The position numbers and the translations under genes are program-made. From contig OZ244707.1 of the NCBI GenBank assembly GCA_965218875.1, positions 1,426,001-1,490,000 of the forward strand: a DNA stretch of 64,000 bases, read 5' to 3'. This stretch comes from CBDCMJ01 sp965218875. GTDB lineage: Bacteria > Chloroflexota > Dehalococcoidia > Lucifugimonadales > UBA3495. The notes under the pieces are model-generated. The model saw only the letters and a program-made list of their open reading frames with translations, was not told where the DNA came from and did not search any database. Positions 25,711 through 34,425 of this stretch are shown here, piece after piece (position 1 is the first letter of the stretch; each line of letters opens with the position of its first letter).

Positions 25711-26151
25711 CTAGAGGACCAGCCCGTAGGTGCGCTTCTTGATGGCCAGGTTGACGAAGGTCTCGGTGCGCTGCACGCCGTCGATGACCCCTATCTTGGT
25801 GCGCAGGAAGGTGCCCAGGCTTTCAGCGGACTCCAACCCCGCCCAGATGAAGACGTCGTACGCTCCGGTGGTGATGGCTACGTAGTGGGCCTCGTCCAGA
25901 CCGGCGATGGCTTCGGCCACCATGTCCGACTTGCCCGGTCCGGTTTGCAGTCCGATCAACGCGGTGGTAGCATATCCCAACTTTTCCAGGTTAGGCACGG
26001 CAATCACCTTGACCACGTCGTCCTGGATCAACCGGCGGAGCCTCCGGCGCACTGTCCCCTCGCTCACCCCAACCTCCCGGGCGATCTTGGCGTTGGAAGC
26101 ACGGCCATCCCCTTGTAGTAGGGCGATTATGCTGCGGTCCAATTCGTCCAT
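25711..26151 (-). CDS. Lrp/AsnC family transcriptional regulator
   Basis: A 146-residue Lrp/AsnC regulator. Residues 1-60 form the helix-turn-helix domain (MDELDRSIIALLQGDGRASN, then KIAREVGVSEGTVRRRLRRL). The remainder is the RAM ligand-binding domain with VIAVPNLEKLGYATTALIGL, GAYDVFIWAGLESAESLGTF and GVQRTETFVNLAIKKR. Family members sense amino acids or other small ligands and control metabolism; the ligand here is not readable. ATG 26151 is chosen because AGGAG lies eight bases upstream; GTG 26160 is less likely. Its own promoter is visible upstream. Confidence 0.92.
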   Translation of the reverse strand: MDELDRSIIALLQGDGRASNAKIAREVGVSEGTVRRRLRRLIQDDVVKVIAVPNLEKLGYATTALIGLQTGPGKSDMVAEAIAGLDEAHYVAITTGAYDVFIWAGLESAESLGTFLRTKIGVIDGVQRTETFVNLAIKKRTYGLVL

Positions 26152-26195
26152 TCGTGCCACTCCTGGTGATTCTTGCTACCCTGTCGGCGGTTTTT

Positions 26196-26224
26196 ATCTT
26201 AGGTCAGCGGTTAATGGCTGTCAA
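26196..26224 (-). promoter_or_regulatory. Promoter of the Lrp/AsnC regulator gene
   Basis: Minus strand: TTGACA, a 17-base spacer and TAAGAT as -10. It lies about 45 bases before the ATG at 26151, leaving room for autoregulation close to the start, which is common in this family. Confidence 0.65.
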
Positions 26225-26435
26225 TGCCGCAATCAATGCAGCGGATGCCGTCACGATTCAACCTTTCGTTCATATGGCCTTGCTAACGTAACGATTATCT
26301 GAAAGTTTGCGGTCCGGGGCATTGGGTGCTCTCCTGGGCTCGGCCTGCCCGCTCAGCCCACGCCGGCGTTACGTTCGGCCCCGGCTGCGGGTATTGCTGG
26401 GCGTATCGCCGTTTTGATACCATGTAGATGTGTAG

Positions 26436-26527
26436 GGAGGGATCGCATAGTGGCCTAGTGCGGGCGCCTGCTAAGCGCTTAGCCTGTGAAAGCGGGCTCA
26501 TGGGTTCGAATCCCATTCCCTCCGCCA
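26436..26527 (+). tRNA. tRNA-Ser (anticodon GCT), CCA encoded
   Basis: The acceptor stem GGAGGGA pairs with TCCCTCC. The anticodon stem-loop GGCGC-CTGCTAA-GCGCT gives anticodon GCT. A long variable arm, AGCCTGTGAAAGCGGGCT, folds into a stem as in class II tRNAs. The T arm ATGGG-TTCGAAT-CCCAT is intact, followed by discriminator G and CCA at 26525-26527. It ends about 43 bases before the MiaB-like gene. Confidence 0.95.
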
Positions 26528-26569
26528 GGTTAGCCTCTCGCTATTTAGCGCCACCCGGCCCGAGAACCG

Positions 26570-27847
26570 ATGAATACTTTTCATATTTGGACCATCGGCT
26601 GCCAGATGAACACCGCCGACTCGGAGCGCTTGGGCTCCGCGCTGGAGCAGTTGGGCTTGCGTGGGGTGGAGCGGCCCGCCGACGCCGACGTGGTGGTGCT
26701 CAACTCCTGCGTGGTGCGGCAAAACGCCGAGACCAAAGTGGTGGGGAACCTCACCTCGATCCAACCGCTGAAGCGAAAACGGCCGGAGCGGGTGATCGCC
26801 CTCATGGGCTGCATGGTTGGGCCGGAAACCGCCGACCTCAAAAAGAAGTTTCCCCACGTGGACGTGTTCATGCGCCCCCAGCAGTACGGCCCCCTGCTGG
26901 ACCTGGTTGGCGAGCGTATGGGACTGGACTGGGAGGGCTGCGTCGGAGCGCTAACGCCCGCCCGTCCCGGCGCCGCATGCTACGTTCCCATCATTCACGG
27001 CTGCGACCTGATGTGCTCCTTCTGCATCATTCCCTACCGTCGCGGCCGCCAAGTCAGCCGCCCGGTGGAAGAGGTCGTCCGGGAGGTGGAGTCTCTGGCC
27101 GACCGGGGCGCCGTGGAAGTCACTCTGCTGGGACAGACGGTGGACGCCTACGGACACGACCTTCCGGAGCGGCCCGATTTGGCGGACTTGCTGTCCCGGC
27201 TCAACGACGTGACCGGCCTGGAGCGCATTCGGTTCCTGACCTCCCATCCATCGTTCATGAGCAACCGGATAATAGAGGCGGTGGCCGAGCTTCCCAAGGT
27301 GTGCGAACACGTCAACCTGCCGGTGCAGGCGGGAGACGACAAAGTATTGAGCCGTATGCGCCGGCCCTACACCCGCGGCGAATACGTTGGTCTGGTCGAC
27401 CGCATCAGGGACGCCGTGCCCGATGTCTCTCTGAGCACCGACATCATCGTGGGATTCCCCGGCGAGACCGAGGCCCAGTACCGCCGGTCACTGGACCTGG
27501 TGGCCGAGTTGCGGTTTGATAAAGTACACTGCGCCTCCTACTCTCCCCGGCCCGGCACCATCGCCGCCCGCACCATGGCGGACGACGTGAGCGACGAGGT
27601 CAAGACCCGCCGCAGAGAGGACTTGGAGCGGCTGCAGGAGGGCATTCTCGGGGAGTTGAACGCGGCGCTGGTAGGCCACAGAGAGGAGGTCCTGGTGGAG
27701 GGCCGCACCCGGGGGAAGTGGGAGGGGAGGACCCGCAGCAACAAGCTGGTATACTTCGAGGACGACGCTGACCATTTAGGGAACCTGGTGGACGTAAATA
27801 TCACTCGGGCCGGCCCCTGGTCCCTCCAGGGGACTCTCGCCGGGTAA
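26570..27847 (+). CDS. miaB: Methylthiotransferase MiaB
   Basis: A 425-residue radical SAM methylthiotransferase that adds a methylthio group to isopentenyladenosine-37 of tRNAs. The N-terminal cluster cysteines are in FHIWTIGCQMNTADSERL, LNSCVVRQNAE and MGCMVG. The radical SAM motif IIHGCDLMCSFCIIPYRRGR supplies C-x3-C-x2-C. VSLSTDIIVGFPGETEAQYR follows in the middle. A C-terminal TRAM domain is seen with REEVLVEGRTRGKWEGRT. It starts the run miaB-nadA-nadB-nadC just after tRNA-Ser(GCT). Confidence 0.93.
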   Translation: MNTFHIWTIGCQMNTADSERLGSALEQLGLRGVERPADADVVVLNSCVVRQNAETKVVGNLTSIQPLKRKRPERVIALMGCMVGPETADLKKKFPHVDVFMRPQQYGPLLDLVGERMGLDWEGCVGALTPARPGAACYVPIIHGCDLMCSFCIIPYRRGRQVSRPVEEVVREVESLADRGAVEVTLLGQTVDAYGHDLPERPDLADLLSRLNDVTGLERIRFLTSHPSFMSNRIIEAVAELPKVCEHVNLPVQAGDDKVLSRMRRPYTRGEYVGLVDRIRDAVPDVSLSTDIIVGFPGETEAQYRRSLDLVAELRFDKVHCASYSPRPGTIAARTMADDVSDEVKTRRREDLERLQEGILGELNAALVGHREEVLVEGRTRGKWEGRTRSNKLVYFEDDADHLGNLVDVNITRAGPWSLQGTLAG

Positions 27848-27875
27848 CGGCGAGCGGGCCCGCGAGGACGTTACT

Positions 27876-29084
27876 TTGCCTGTCAAGTCTCGGCGCCCCG
27901 TAATACCGGTAACGGAAATCGAGCACGCCGCTTTCTGCAAGACGGAAGACCAGTTGCCGTCCAAGCCGCTGGCGGAAGAGCAGCTGACCAACGTCCGCTG
28001 GCAAAACATTCCCTCCGAGTACCTTCACTGCCCGGTGGACGAGCTGGACCGGCGCATCAACCGCGCCAAGAGCGCCCTGGGCAAATCGGTTACCATCCTG
28101 GGGCATCACTACCAGCGGGAAGAGGTCATCAAGTACGCCGATTTCCAGGGCGACTCCTTCCTGTTGTCCCAGGAGGCCGCCTCGCGGACCGAGGCCGCCT
28201 GCATCGTGTTTTGCGGCGTCCACTTCATGGCCGAGACCGCCTGCATCCTCTGCGCTCCTCACCAGGAGGTGGTCCTGCCCAACATCACCGCGGGCTGCTC
28301 GATGGCGGACATGGCGCCGATGGACGACGTGGACGACGCTTGGGAGGACCTGGCAGACCTCCTGGATGGCCGCGGCGGGATCACCCCCATCACCTACATG
28401 AATTCGGTTGCCGGCATCAAGGCCCTGTGCGGCCGCAACGGCGGGGCCGTTTGCACCTCGTCCAACGCCGCCAAGGTCATGGAGTGGGGCCTGGAGAAGT
28501 CCGACCGCATACTGTTCCTGCCCGACCAACACCTGGGGCGCAACACCGGCCTCAAGCTGGGAATACCCCTGGACCGGATGGTCGTCTGGAATCCCTTTAA
28601 GCCGTTGGGGGGAAACACGCCCGAGCAGTTGCGGGAGGCGCGGCTGGTGCTGTGGCAGGGCCACTGCTCCGTCCACACCCGGTTCACGGTGGGACAGGTC
28701 CAGTCGGCCCGGGAGCGGTACCCCGAGGTCAAAGTGGTGGTCCATCCGGAGTGCACCATGGAGACCGTGCAGGCCGCCGACCTGGTGGGTTCCACCGAGT
28801 TTATCCGCAAGACCATCAACGAGGGGCCTCCTGGCAGCAAGTGGGCGGTGGGCACGGAGATCAGCCTGGTCAACCGGCTGGCGCTGCAAAACCCCGACAA
28901 GGTAGTGTTCTGCTTGGACCCGGTGACCTGCCCCTGCTCCACGATGTACCGCATACACCCGGCCTACCTGTTGTGGGTGCTGGAGAACCTAGTGGACGGG
29001 AAGGTGGTCAACCGGATCACGGTCCCCGACGACGTCAAGGCGGACGCCCAGACGGCCCTCGACCGCATGTTGGCCTTGAGGTAG
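27876..29084 (+). CDS. nadA: Quinolinate synthase
   Basis: A 402-residue NadA that condenses iminoaspartate with dihydroxyacetone phosphate to quinolinate, using a 4Fe-4S cluster. Conserved segments are VTILGHHYQREEVIKYADFQ, IVFCGVHFMAETACILCAPH, VVLPNITAGCSMADM and VVVHPECTMETVQAADLVGS, ending with VTCPCSTMYRIHPAYLLW. Cysteines for the cluster are present in the first (FCGVHF), second (HPEC) and third (CPCS) blocks. The N-terminus is longer than in short NadA forms. The start is TTG 27876, 28 bases after miaB. Confidence 0.96.
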   Translation: MPVKSRRPVIPVTEIEHAAFCKTEDQLPSKPLAEEQLTNVRWQNIPSEYLHCPVDELDRRINRAKSALGKSVTILGHHYQREEVIKYADFQGDSFLLSQEAASRTEAACIVFCGVHFMAETACILCAPHQEVVLPNITAGCSMADMAPMDDVDDAWEDLADLLDGRGGITPITYMNSVAGIKALCGRNGGAVCTSSNAAKVMEWGLEKSDRILFLPDQHLGRNTGLKLGIPLDRMVVWNPFKPLGGNTPEQLREARLVLWQGHCSVHTRFTVGQVQSARERYPEVKVVVHPECTMETVQAADLVGSTEFIRKTINEGPPGSKWAVGTEISLVNRLALQNPDKVVFCLDPVTCPCSTMYRIHPAYLLWVLENLVDGKVVNRITVPDDVKADAQTALDRMLALR

Positions 29085-29365
29085 GGCCGCCCGCCAACCG
29101 GCGCGCCGGCGGCCCTCGCCGGGGAAGGCCCTGGCAACCACCGAGACTACTCCCGGCCGGCCGACCCGGCGGTGGGCCCCGAGGAGTCGAGAGGCCCGCC
29201 GTGGCTGCACCCGGGAGGCCCCGGCCCGTGCCCTGCAAGTCCGGGGGCAACCCCTGAATCTCCGGGCCGACCTGTCCAATCCACGGCGTCATCAGCCTCC
29301 CACGCTCTCCGGCGTCCCGGGACCAGGCCCGGGTGGAGCGGGAATCACTCCGGCGGAAGTCACCG
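29085..29365. other. Intergenic gap between nadA and nadB
   Basis: These GC-rich 280 bases hold no gene I can support and no promoter I can name. They are unusually long for an otherwise tight nad operon. Confidence 0.4.
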
Positions 29366-30913
29366 GTGGCAGGCACGGAATACGACTACATAGTCATAGG
29401 TAGCGGCATCGCCGGCCTCAACGTGGCGTTGCTGGCCCAGGAGTACGGGTCGGTGTTGGTCCTGACCAAGGGAAAGATCGACGACTGTAACACCCGTTAC
29501 GCCCAGGGCGGTATCGCGGTAGCCCTGGGCCCCGGGGACTCGTCCCGCCTCCACATGCAGGACACCCTGGACGCGGGAGTGGGCTTGTGCGACCCGGAGG
29601 CCGTGGAGGTGTTGACCCAGGAAGGACCGGAGCGGGTGGCCAACCTCATCAGGTGGGGGGTGGCCTTCGATACGATGCACGGGGAAATAGCCCTGGCGCG
29701 GGAGGGGGCTCACAGCGTCCCCCGGGTCCTTCACGCCGGGGGCGACGCCACGGGCCAGCACATCGAGCTTACCCTGGCCCAGAGGGTGGCGGAGTCGAGC
29801 ATAACAGTCATGGAGTACACCCTGGGCACGGCGCTGATTACCGGCAGCGGCGGCGTCCAGGCAGTGGAGACCCTAGACTGCTCCAGCGGCCGCCGCCGGA
29901 CCTTCACTGGCCGTTTCATAGTGCTGGCGACGGGGGGCGCCGGGCAGTTGTTCCGCTACACCACCAACCCCGAGGTGGCCACCGGAGACGGCGTGGCCCT
30001 GGCCTTCCGCGCCGGAGCCCCGGTGATGGACATGGAGTTCTACCAGTTCCATCCCACCGCCTTCCGCAGGGACGGTGCGCCTCCCTTCCTGCTGTCCGAG
30101 GCCATGCGGGGAGAAGGTGCGGTGCTTCGCAACGAGGAAGGGCGGGCATTCATGGGCGATTACCACCCTCTGGGCGAGCTAGCCCCCCGGGACGTGGTTT
30201 CCCGGGCCATCGCGGCGGAAATGGAACGATCGGGGACCTCCCAGGTCTACTTGGACGTGTCGCACCTTTCCCCCGACGCCGTGCGGGGCCGGTTCCCCAA
30301 CATATACAATTTTTGCCAGACCCACGGGGTGGACATCACCAGGCAACCGGCCCCGGTGGCGCCCGCCGCCCACTACATGATGGGCGGCATCAGGACCGAC
30401 ACCTGGGGGCGCACCGCAGTTCCGGGGCTGTACGCCTGCGGCGAGGCTGCGTGCGCGGCGGTCCACGGCGCCAACCGGCTGGCCAGCAACTCGCTGCTGG
30501 ATACCGTGGTGTTCGCCCACCGGGTGGTGGACGGGACCCTGGGCCGGGCGCCAGAGCAAGTAGAGGAGCCGGAAGGACGCGACCTGCTGGCCAAGCTGGA
30601 GCCGAGGCCGCAGGTGTGCGCCGGCATGCCCTCCCTCAGCGTGTCCGCGCTTCAGGACTTGATGTGGCGCAACGTGGGCATGGACCGGAACAGCTCCAGG
30701 CTGCTGCTCTCCGCGCGTATACTTAGCACTTGGGAGCGCGCCGCGGCGGAGCCCGACGACCTGGCGTCTCACCAACTGCGCAACATGGTGCTCCTGGCCC
30801 GGCTGATTGTAGAAGCGGCGCTGTTGCGGCAAGAGAGCAGGGGGTCCCACTTCCGGGGGGACTTCCCCGACACCTCAGCCTCCTGGGAGAGGCATATAAT
30901 ACTGTCGCGGTAG
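29366..30913 (+). CDS. nadB: L-aspartate oxidase
   Basis: A 515-residue FAD enzyme oxidising aspartate to iminoaspartate, the first step of NAD synthesis. The dinucleotide motif DYIVIGSGIAGLNVALLAQE opens the protein, followed by NTRYAQGGIAVALGPGDS. Later come EFYQFHPTAF, DVVSRAIAAEMERSG with the active-site region, and GANRLASNSLLDTVVFAHRV near residue 380. GTG 29366 is chosen because GGAAG lies upstream; an in-frame GTG at 29333 is possible. A gap of about 280 bases after nadA is unusual for the operon. Confidence 0.95.
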   Translation: MAGTEYDYIVIGSGIAGLNVALLAQEYGSVLVLTKGKIDDCNTRYAQGGIAVALGPGDSSRLHMQDTLDAGVGLCDPEAVEVLTQEGPERVANLIRWGVAFDTMHGEIALAREGAHSVPRVLHAGGDATGQHIELTLAQRVAESSITVMEYTLGTALITGSGGVQAVETLDCSSGRRRTFTGRFIVLATGGAGQLFRYTTNPEVATGDGVALAFRAGAPVMDMEFYQFHPTAFRRDGAPPFLLSEAMRGEGAVLRNEEGRAFMGDYHPLGELAPRDVVSRAIAAEMERSGTSQVYLDVSHLSPDAVRGRFPNIYNFCQTHGVDITRQPAPVAPAAHYMMGGIRTDTWGRTAVPGLYACGEAACAAVHGANRLASNSLLDTVVFAHRVVDGTLGRAPEQVEEPEGRDLLAKLEPRPQVCAGMPSLSVSALQDLMWRNVGMDRNSSRLLLSARILSTWERAAAEPDDLASHQLRNMVLLARLIVEAALLRQESRGSHFRGDFPDTSASWERHIILSR

Positions 30914-30964
30914 CGGCCGGGTCCGCATCCTGAAGGACGGGACCAAGCAAGGAGGGGACTAAGA

Positions 30965-31819
30965 TTGAGCAGCTTACCCCCCGAGGTTTACCGGCTGATA
31001 GACCAGGCTCTGGGCGAAGACCAGGCTTTCAACGATCCCACCACGCAAGTGTTGGTCCCCGCCGACGCCCACGGTGTGGGGGTGGTCCGGGCCAAAGCAG
31101 TAGGAATTCTGGCCGGGGTGGGCGTGGCCATCGCGGTGTTCCAGCGCATGGATTCCGCCCTGGAAGCCCACGCGCTGCTGCCTGACGGGTCCGCCCTTGC
31201 TCCGGGCGCCGACATAGCCCAGATAGAGGGGCCCGTGGGCAGCATTCTGCGGGCGGAACGCCTAGCTCTCAACTTTCTGCAGCGGATGAGCGGGATCGCC
31301 ACCGAAACCAACCGGTACGTCCAAGCCGTGGAAGGATACAAGGCGCGCATTGTGGATACCCGCAAGACGGCGCCGGGCCTCCGTTACCTGGACAAGTACG
31401 CGGTACGCATCGGGGGCGGACACAACCACCGGCTAAATCTGGCCGACGGCATCCTCATCAAGGACAACCACATCCAGGCCATGCGTTCCCGGGGGATAGG
31501 CTTGAAAGACGTTATTGCCATGGCCTTGTCCCGCAGCTCCCACACCATCAAGGTAGAGGTGGAGGTAGAGAGCTTGGACCAAGCGCGGGAAGCGGTGGAG
31601 GCCGGCGCTCACATCATCATGCTGGATAACATGCCGGTGGACATGATGCGCCAAGCCGTGGCTATTATCGGAAACCGGGCGTTGGTGGAAGCCTCGGGGG
31701 GGATCGACCTGGACACGGTGGAGGCCGCGGCGGAAACCGGTGTCGACTTGATTTCCATTGGCAGGCTAACCCAGTCGGCCGCCACCCTGGACATTAGCCT
31801 AGACCTGGAGGATGACTAG
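30965..31819 (+). CDS. nadC: Nicotinate-nucleotide pyrophosphorylase
   Basis: A 284-residue quinolinate phosphoribosyltransferase, the third NAD-synthesis step. Signatures are DQAFNDPTTQVLVPADAHGV, ERLALNFLQRMSGIATETNR, the PRPP-binding IVDTRKTAPGLRYLDKYAVR and the HIIMLDNMPVDMMRQ near residue 220. EASGGIDLDTVEAAAETGVD and LISIGRLTQSA close the barrel. TTG 30965 has a strong AAGGAGG upstream. It is followed by a DinB-like gene with an 8-base or shorter overlap. Confidence 0.97.
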   Translation: MSSLPPEVYRLIDQALGEDQAFNDPTTQVLVPADAHGVGVVRAKAVGILAGVGVAIAVFQRMDSALEAHALLPDGSALAPGADIAQIEGPVGSILRAERLALNFLQRMSGIATETNRYVQAVEGYKARIVDTRKTAPGLRYLDKYAVRIGGGHNHRLNLADGILIKDNHIQAMRSRGIGLKDVIAMALSRSSHTIKVEVEVESLDQAREAVEAGAHIIMLDNMPVDMMRQAVAIIGNRALVEASGGIDLDTVEAAAETGVDLISIGRLTQSAATLDISLDLEDD

Positions 31820-31841
31820 ACCTTTTCTCAAGGAGGAGAAA

Positions 31842-32372
31842 GTGGTGTCGCAAACCGAATCCATTTCAACCGCACTGGAACGCAACTGGCTGATGATCGA
31901 CACTGCCGTCGACGGCATGGACGAGGAGACCCTCGCCCGCCGGCCCAATGAGGAGTGCAACTCCATCGCATGGCTGCTCTGGCACTTTAGCCGGGTGCTC
32001 GACACGGCGATTCACACGCGGATCCGCCAGATCCCCCAGCTATGGACCAGCGACGGCTGGAGCGCCAAGTTCGGCATGCCCGAGGACGCCGAGGACCGGG
32101 GCGTAGGCTGGACTGCGGAACAGGTGGCTGCCTGGTCGCCGCCCGCGTGGGACGTCCAGGCAGGATACTACCAGGTAGTAAGGGAGGCGGTGCGGGAGTT
32201 TCTCGCTACGGCCACCTCGGCCCAGTTGGAGGAGAGGCGGGTATTTCCGCCGGTGGCTGAACCCCGCTCCGTTGCCGCCCTGCTGGGCCAGGTGACCTGG
32301 GATGCCATCGCCCACGGCGGGCAGATTGCTTACCTGCGGGGGTTATACCGGGGAATGGGCTGGCACGTCTAG
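31842..32372 (+). CDS. DinB-like protein
   Basis: The product of about 176 residues has the four-helix DinB/YfiT pattern. Three conserved histidines fit the metal site: WLLWHFSRVLDTAIHTRIR (two) and DAIAHGGQIAYLRGLYRG (third). Members may be metal-dependent thiol transferases, such as mycothiol- or bacillithiol-dependent enzymes. The start is taken as GTG 31842 or 31845, because AAGGAGGAG lies just before it; the ATG 31812 would overlap nadC. Its stop overlaps the dtd stop on the other strand. It is co-directional with nadC and probably cotranscribed. Confidence 0.8.
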   Translation: MVSQTESISTALERNWLMIDTAVDGMDEETLARRPNEECNSIAWLLWHFSRVLDTAIHTRIRQIPQLWTSDGWSAKFGMPEDAEDRGVGWTAEQVAAWSPPAWDVQAGYYQVVREAVREFLATATSAQLEERRVFPPVAEPRSVAALLGQVTWDAIAHGGQIAYLRGLYRGMGWHV

Positions 32373-32833
32373 CCGCGACGGGGGCGCCGGCGGTCGGCGC
32401 TGTCCAGTTGAATCGTGACCGGCCCGTCGTTTTGGAGACTGACCTGCATATGCTCTTGAAACGAGCCGGTGGCCACCCGCAACCCGGACTGGCGGAATTG
32501 GGCGACGGCGTAATCGTATAGCTCCTGGGCTTCCTGGGGCGGGGCAGCTTGGGTGAAGTCGGGACGGCGGCCTTTCCGGGTGTCGGCGTACAAGGTGAAC
32601 TGGCTGACGATTAGCAGTTGTGCGCGCTTGTCTAAAGCCGAGAGGTTGAAGCGGTCCTGCTGGTCGGAGAACAACCTGAGGTGAAGGACCTTATCCACCA
32701 GGTACTGGGCATCGGACTCCTGGTCCTCTTTTCCCACTCCCAGCAACACCAGCAAGCCGGGGCCGATCTGGCCCGCGACCTGGTCTCGGACTAGGACTGA
32801 GGCCTGGGTTACCCGCTGGACTACCGCTCGCAA
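32369..32833 (-). CDS. dtd: D-aminoacyl-tRNA deacylase
   Basis: A 154-residue Dtd that hydrolyses D-amino acids from tRNA. Key motifs are LLIVSQFTLYADTRKGRRPD (SQxxL-type) and LQNDGPVTIQLDS (NxGPxT). The N-terminus MRAVVQRVTQASVLVRDQVA matches the family exactly. The start TTG 32833 has no strong ribosome binding site. It converges with the DinB-like gene: the two stop codons overlap by three bases in the string CTAG. Confidence 0.95.
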   Translation of the reverse strand: MRAVVQRVTQASVLVRDQVAGQIGPGLLVLLGVGKEDQESDAQYLVDKVLHLRLFSDQQDRFNLSALDKRAQLLIVSQFTLYADTRKGRRPDFTQAAPPQEAQELYDYAVAQFRQSGLRVATGSFQEHMQVSLQNDGPVTIQLDSADRRRPRRG

Positions 32834-32883
32834 GGGAGACGCCTACCCGGTGAGACGGGCCGCGTGGCGGCTGCCAACACCGG

Positions 32884-33240
32884 TCAGGAAGAAGCCGCTG
32901 CCTCGGTGGTGGTCTTGGCTGTGGACTCGGCCTTGGATTCCGAGCTTGAGGACGGCGAACTGTCCGACGCTTTCTTGGTTTCCTTGGCGCTGGGACCGTC
33001 GTCCCCGGAGCCGGTCTTGCCGTCTGCCGCGTCCTTGGACCCGTTCTCCGTCTGACGCATGGGACGCCCGTAGTCGGTGGTGTAGAACCCGGAGCCCTTG
33101 TATATCACGGGTACAGCGTGGTACACGCGCCGGCCCGTTCCGGAACACTGGGGGCAGACTGCGCTCCCGGCCTCGGCGAAGGTTTGCATCAACTCGAACC
33201 CGTGCTCACAACTGACGCACTTGTAATCGTAACGCGGCAC
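32884..33240 (-). CDS. FmdB-type zinc-ribbon protein with charged tail
   Basis: A 118-residue FmdB-family regulator-like protein. The zinc ribbon has YDYKCVSCEHGFELMQTFAE, then AVCPQCSGTGRRVYHAVPV and IYKGSGFYTTDYGRP. The C-terminal half is low complexity, rich in Ser, Lys, Glu and Thr, with no known domain. GTG 33240 has AGGAGG six bases upstream, which settles the start; the longer upstream frame is not needed. The family is thought to regulate gene expression, but targets are unknown. A second member lies at 47172. Confidence 0.85.
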   Translation of the reverse strand: MPRYDYKCVSCEHGFELMQTFAEAGSAVCPQCSGTGRRVYHAVPVIYKGSGFYTTDYGRPMRQTENGSKDAADGKTGSGDDGPSAKETKKASDSSPSSSSESKAESTAKTTTEAAASS

Positions 33241-33397
33241 CGATACCCTCCTGGGTACATCATCTCGACCGGCCCTGTTCAAGTGTAAGGGCAATCGACA
33301 ACCTATTTAATTTACCAGTGAGACCAAGCGCTGTCAACTTTGCTAGGAGCGCCGCCAGGGTCATTCGATCGTCGCCCTCTAAACCTTGCCATTCTGA

Positions 33398-33596
33398 TAA
33401 ACCCTGTCATTCTGAGCGCAGCGAAGAATCTGAAATGCCCCTGGTCAACCCACCTTAGCTCCCAATAGCGTCCTCGGATTCCTCACCCGTATCCAAAGGG
33501 TTCGGAATGACAGGGAAGCCGGGGCGGGAATGACATGGAGGCGGCGGTTGCTCCGCCCTTCCGAGGTGAAAATTGGATGACCCCGGCAACCCCGGC
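33398..33596. repeat. Long dispersed repeat, copy H1
   Basis: The order of blocks GCGAAGAATCTGAAATGCC, CACCTTAGCTCCCAATAGCG, GATTCCTCACCCG, GGGTTC-GAATGACAG and CCGCCCTTCC-GAGGTG matches 39250-39427. Shorter parts recur at 3366. Confidence 0.65.
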
Positions 33597-33720
33597 AGGG
33601 CCTTTTCGTTGTTGGCGGTCTGGGTGGTCCTTAGCTTGTAGACGGACCGCCCGCTCGTGGTTAGGCGGGCTCAACATGAGTTGAATCAGCAAACTTGTGG
33701 AACCTGTGACACAAGGCCTG

Positions 33721-33779
33721 GCTCATTGGCGACGCAAGCCTTTGCTGAAACCACCTATGTTGGTGGCCATGACAATGAG
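33721..33779 (+). repeat. Dispersed repeat copy (CATTGG...GACAATGAG)
   Basis: The sequence matches the 17188 and 18685 copies: CATTGGCGACGCAAGCCTTT, GCTGAAACC, then ACAATGAG. Confidence 0.6.
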
Positions 33780-34032
33780 CCCCTCGGAATGCCGCGCCGG
33801 ATGTTATCCTGAGTAGGCCGGGTCGCTCCCCGCGCTGAAGCGCCGGGGTGTATCGAGGGGACCGCTTTGCTCAGGTATGGCTGCTTGATTGCCGGAATAT
33901 TGTTCATGGTGGTGTTTCTGGGGTTGTTGATCACCTGCCGGCTTACGGGGTTGCCACTGAGCCAGCAGCACCAAACAGACTTGCCGGCGCATCAGGCGGG
34001 CGCGGAGGGAAGGTAGGCGACCCGCGGGAAGC

Positions 34033-34425
34033 CTAAGCCGCCACCGCGTGGCGCAAGTGATTGATGCGCTCCAGTCGCCGCACCCGTCCCGGTTGGAGGT
34101 ACACCGACACCAGGTCCACCCGCCACTGGGCGGCCCCGGCGTCCTGCCGCTGAAGGTAGTGATGGCAGGTGGCCACCAGCCGCCGGAGCTTGGGCTTGGA
34201 CAGCGACTCCTCCGGGGTGCCGTAATTCCCCACCCGCCGAGTGCGCACCTCCACGAACACCAACTCGTCGTCCTCCTGGGCCACTATGTCCACTTCCCCG
34301 TAGACGCAGCGGTAATTGGTGGCCAATATCCGGTATCCGCGGTCTTGAAGGAACCGGCCGGCCACTTGCTCTCCCCAAGCGCCCAACCTGCTGCGGGCAG
34401 TGGGCACCGCTAGTCCCCGTCCCAT
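34033..34425 (-). CDS. YraN/UPF0102 family protein
   Basis: A 130-residue YraN-like protein with nuclease-fold signatures: GAWGEQVAGRFLQDRGYRIL at the start, then GEVDIVAQEDDELVFVEVR, the Asp-Glu-x-Lys-like active-site pattern, and KLRRLVATCHHYLQ. The role in cells is unclear, but these proteins are often beside rnhB, as here. The start ATG 34425 overlaps the rnhB stop by about 16 bases, so the two are coupled. Confidence 0.85.
   Translation of the reverse strand: MGRGLAVPTARSRLGAWGEQVAGRFLQDRGYRILATNYRCVYGEVDIVAQEDDELVFVEVRTRRVGNYGTPEESLSKPKLRRLVATCHHYLQRQDAGAAQWRVDLVSVYLQPGRVRRLERINHLRHAVAA

Larger units (their letters stand above)
33295..34032. other. Repeat-bearing intergenic region
   Basis: No gene is supported between 33295 and 34032. 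It carries the long dispersed repeat 33398-33596 and another dispersed repeat at 33721-33779. Confidence 0.6.

Noticed and set aside
26428..27519. Plus-strand open frame overlapping tRNA-Ser and miaB in a different frame.
   Set aside because: It crosses the tRNA and overlaps a certain gene; the amino-acid content (Arg, Gly, Pro) is typical of a shadow.
29085..29365. Possible small gene in the nadA-nadB gap.
   Set aside because: The available frames are GC-rich shadows without a ribosome binding site or homology.
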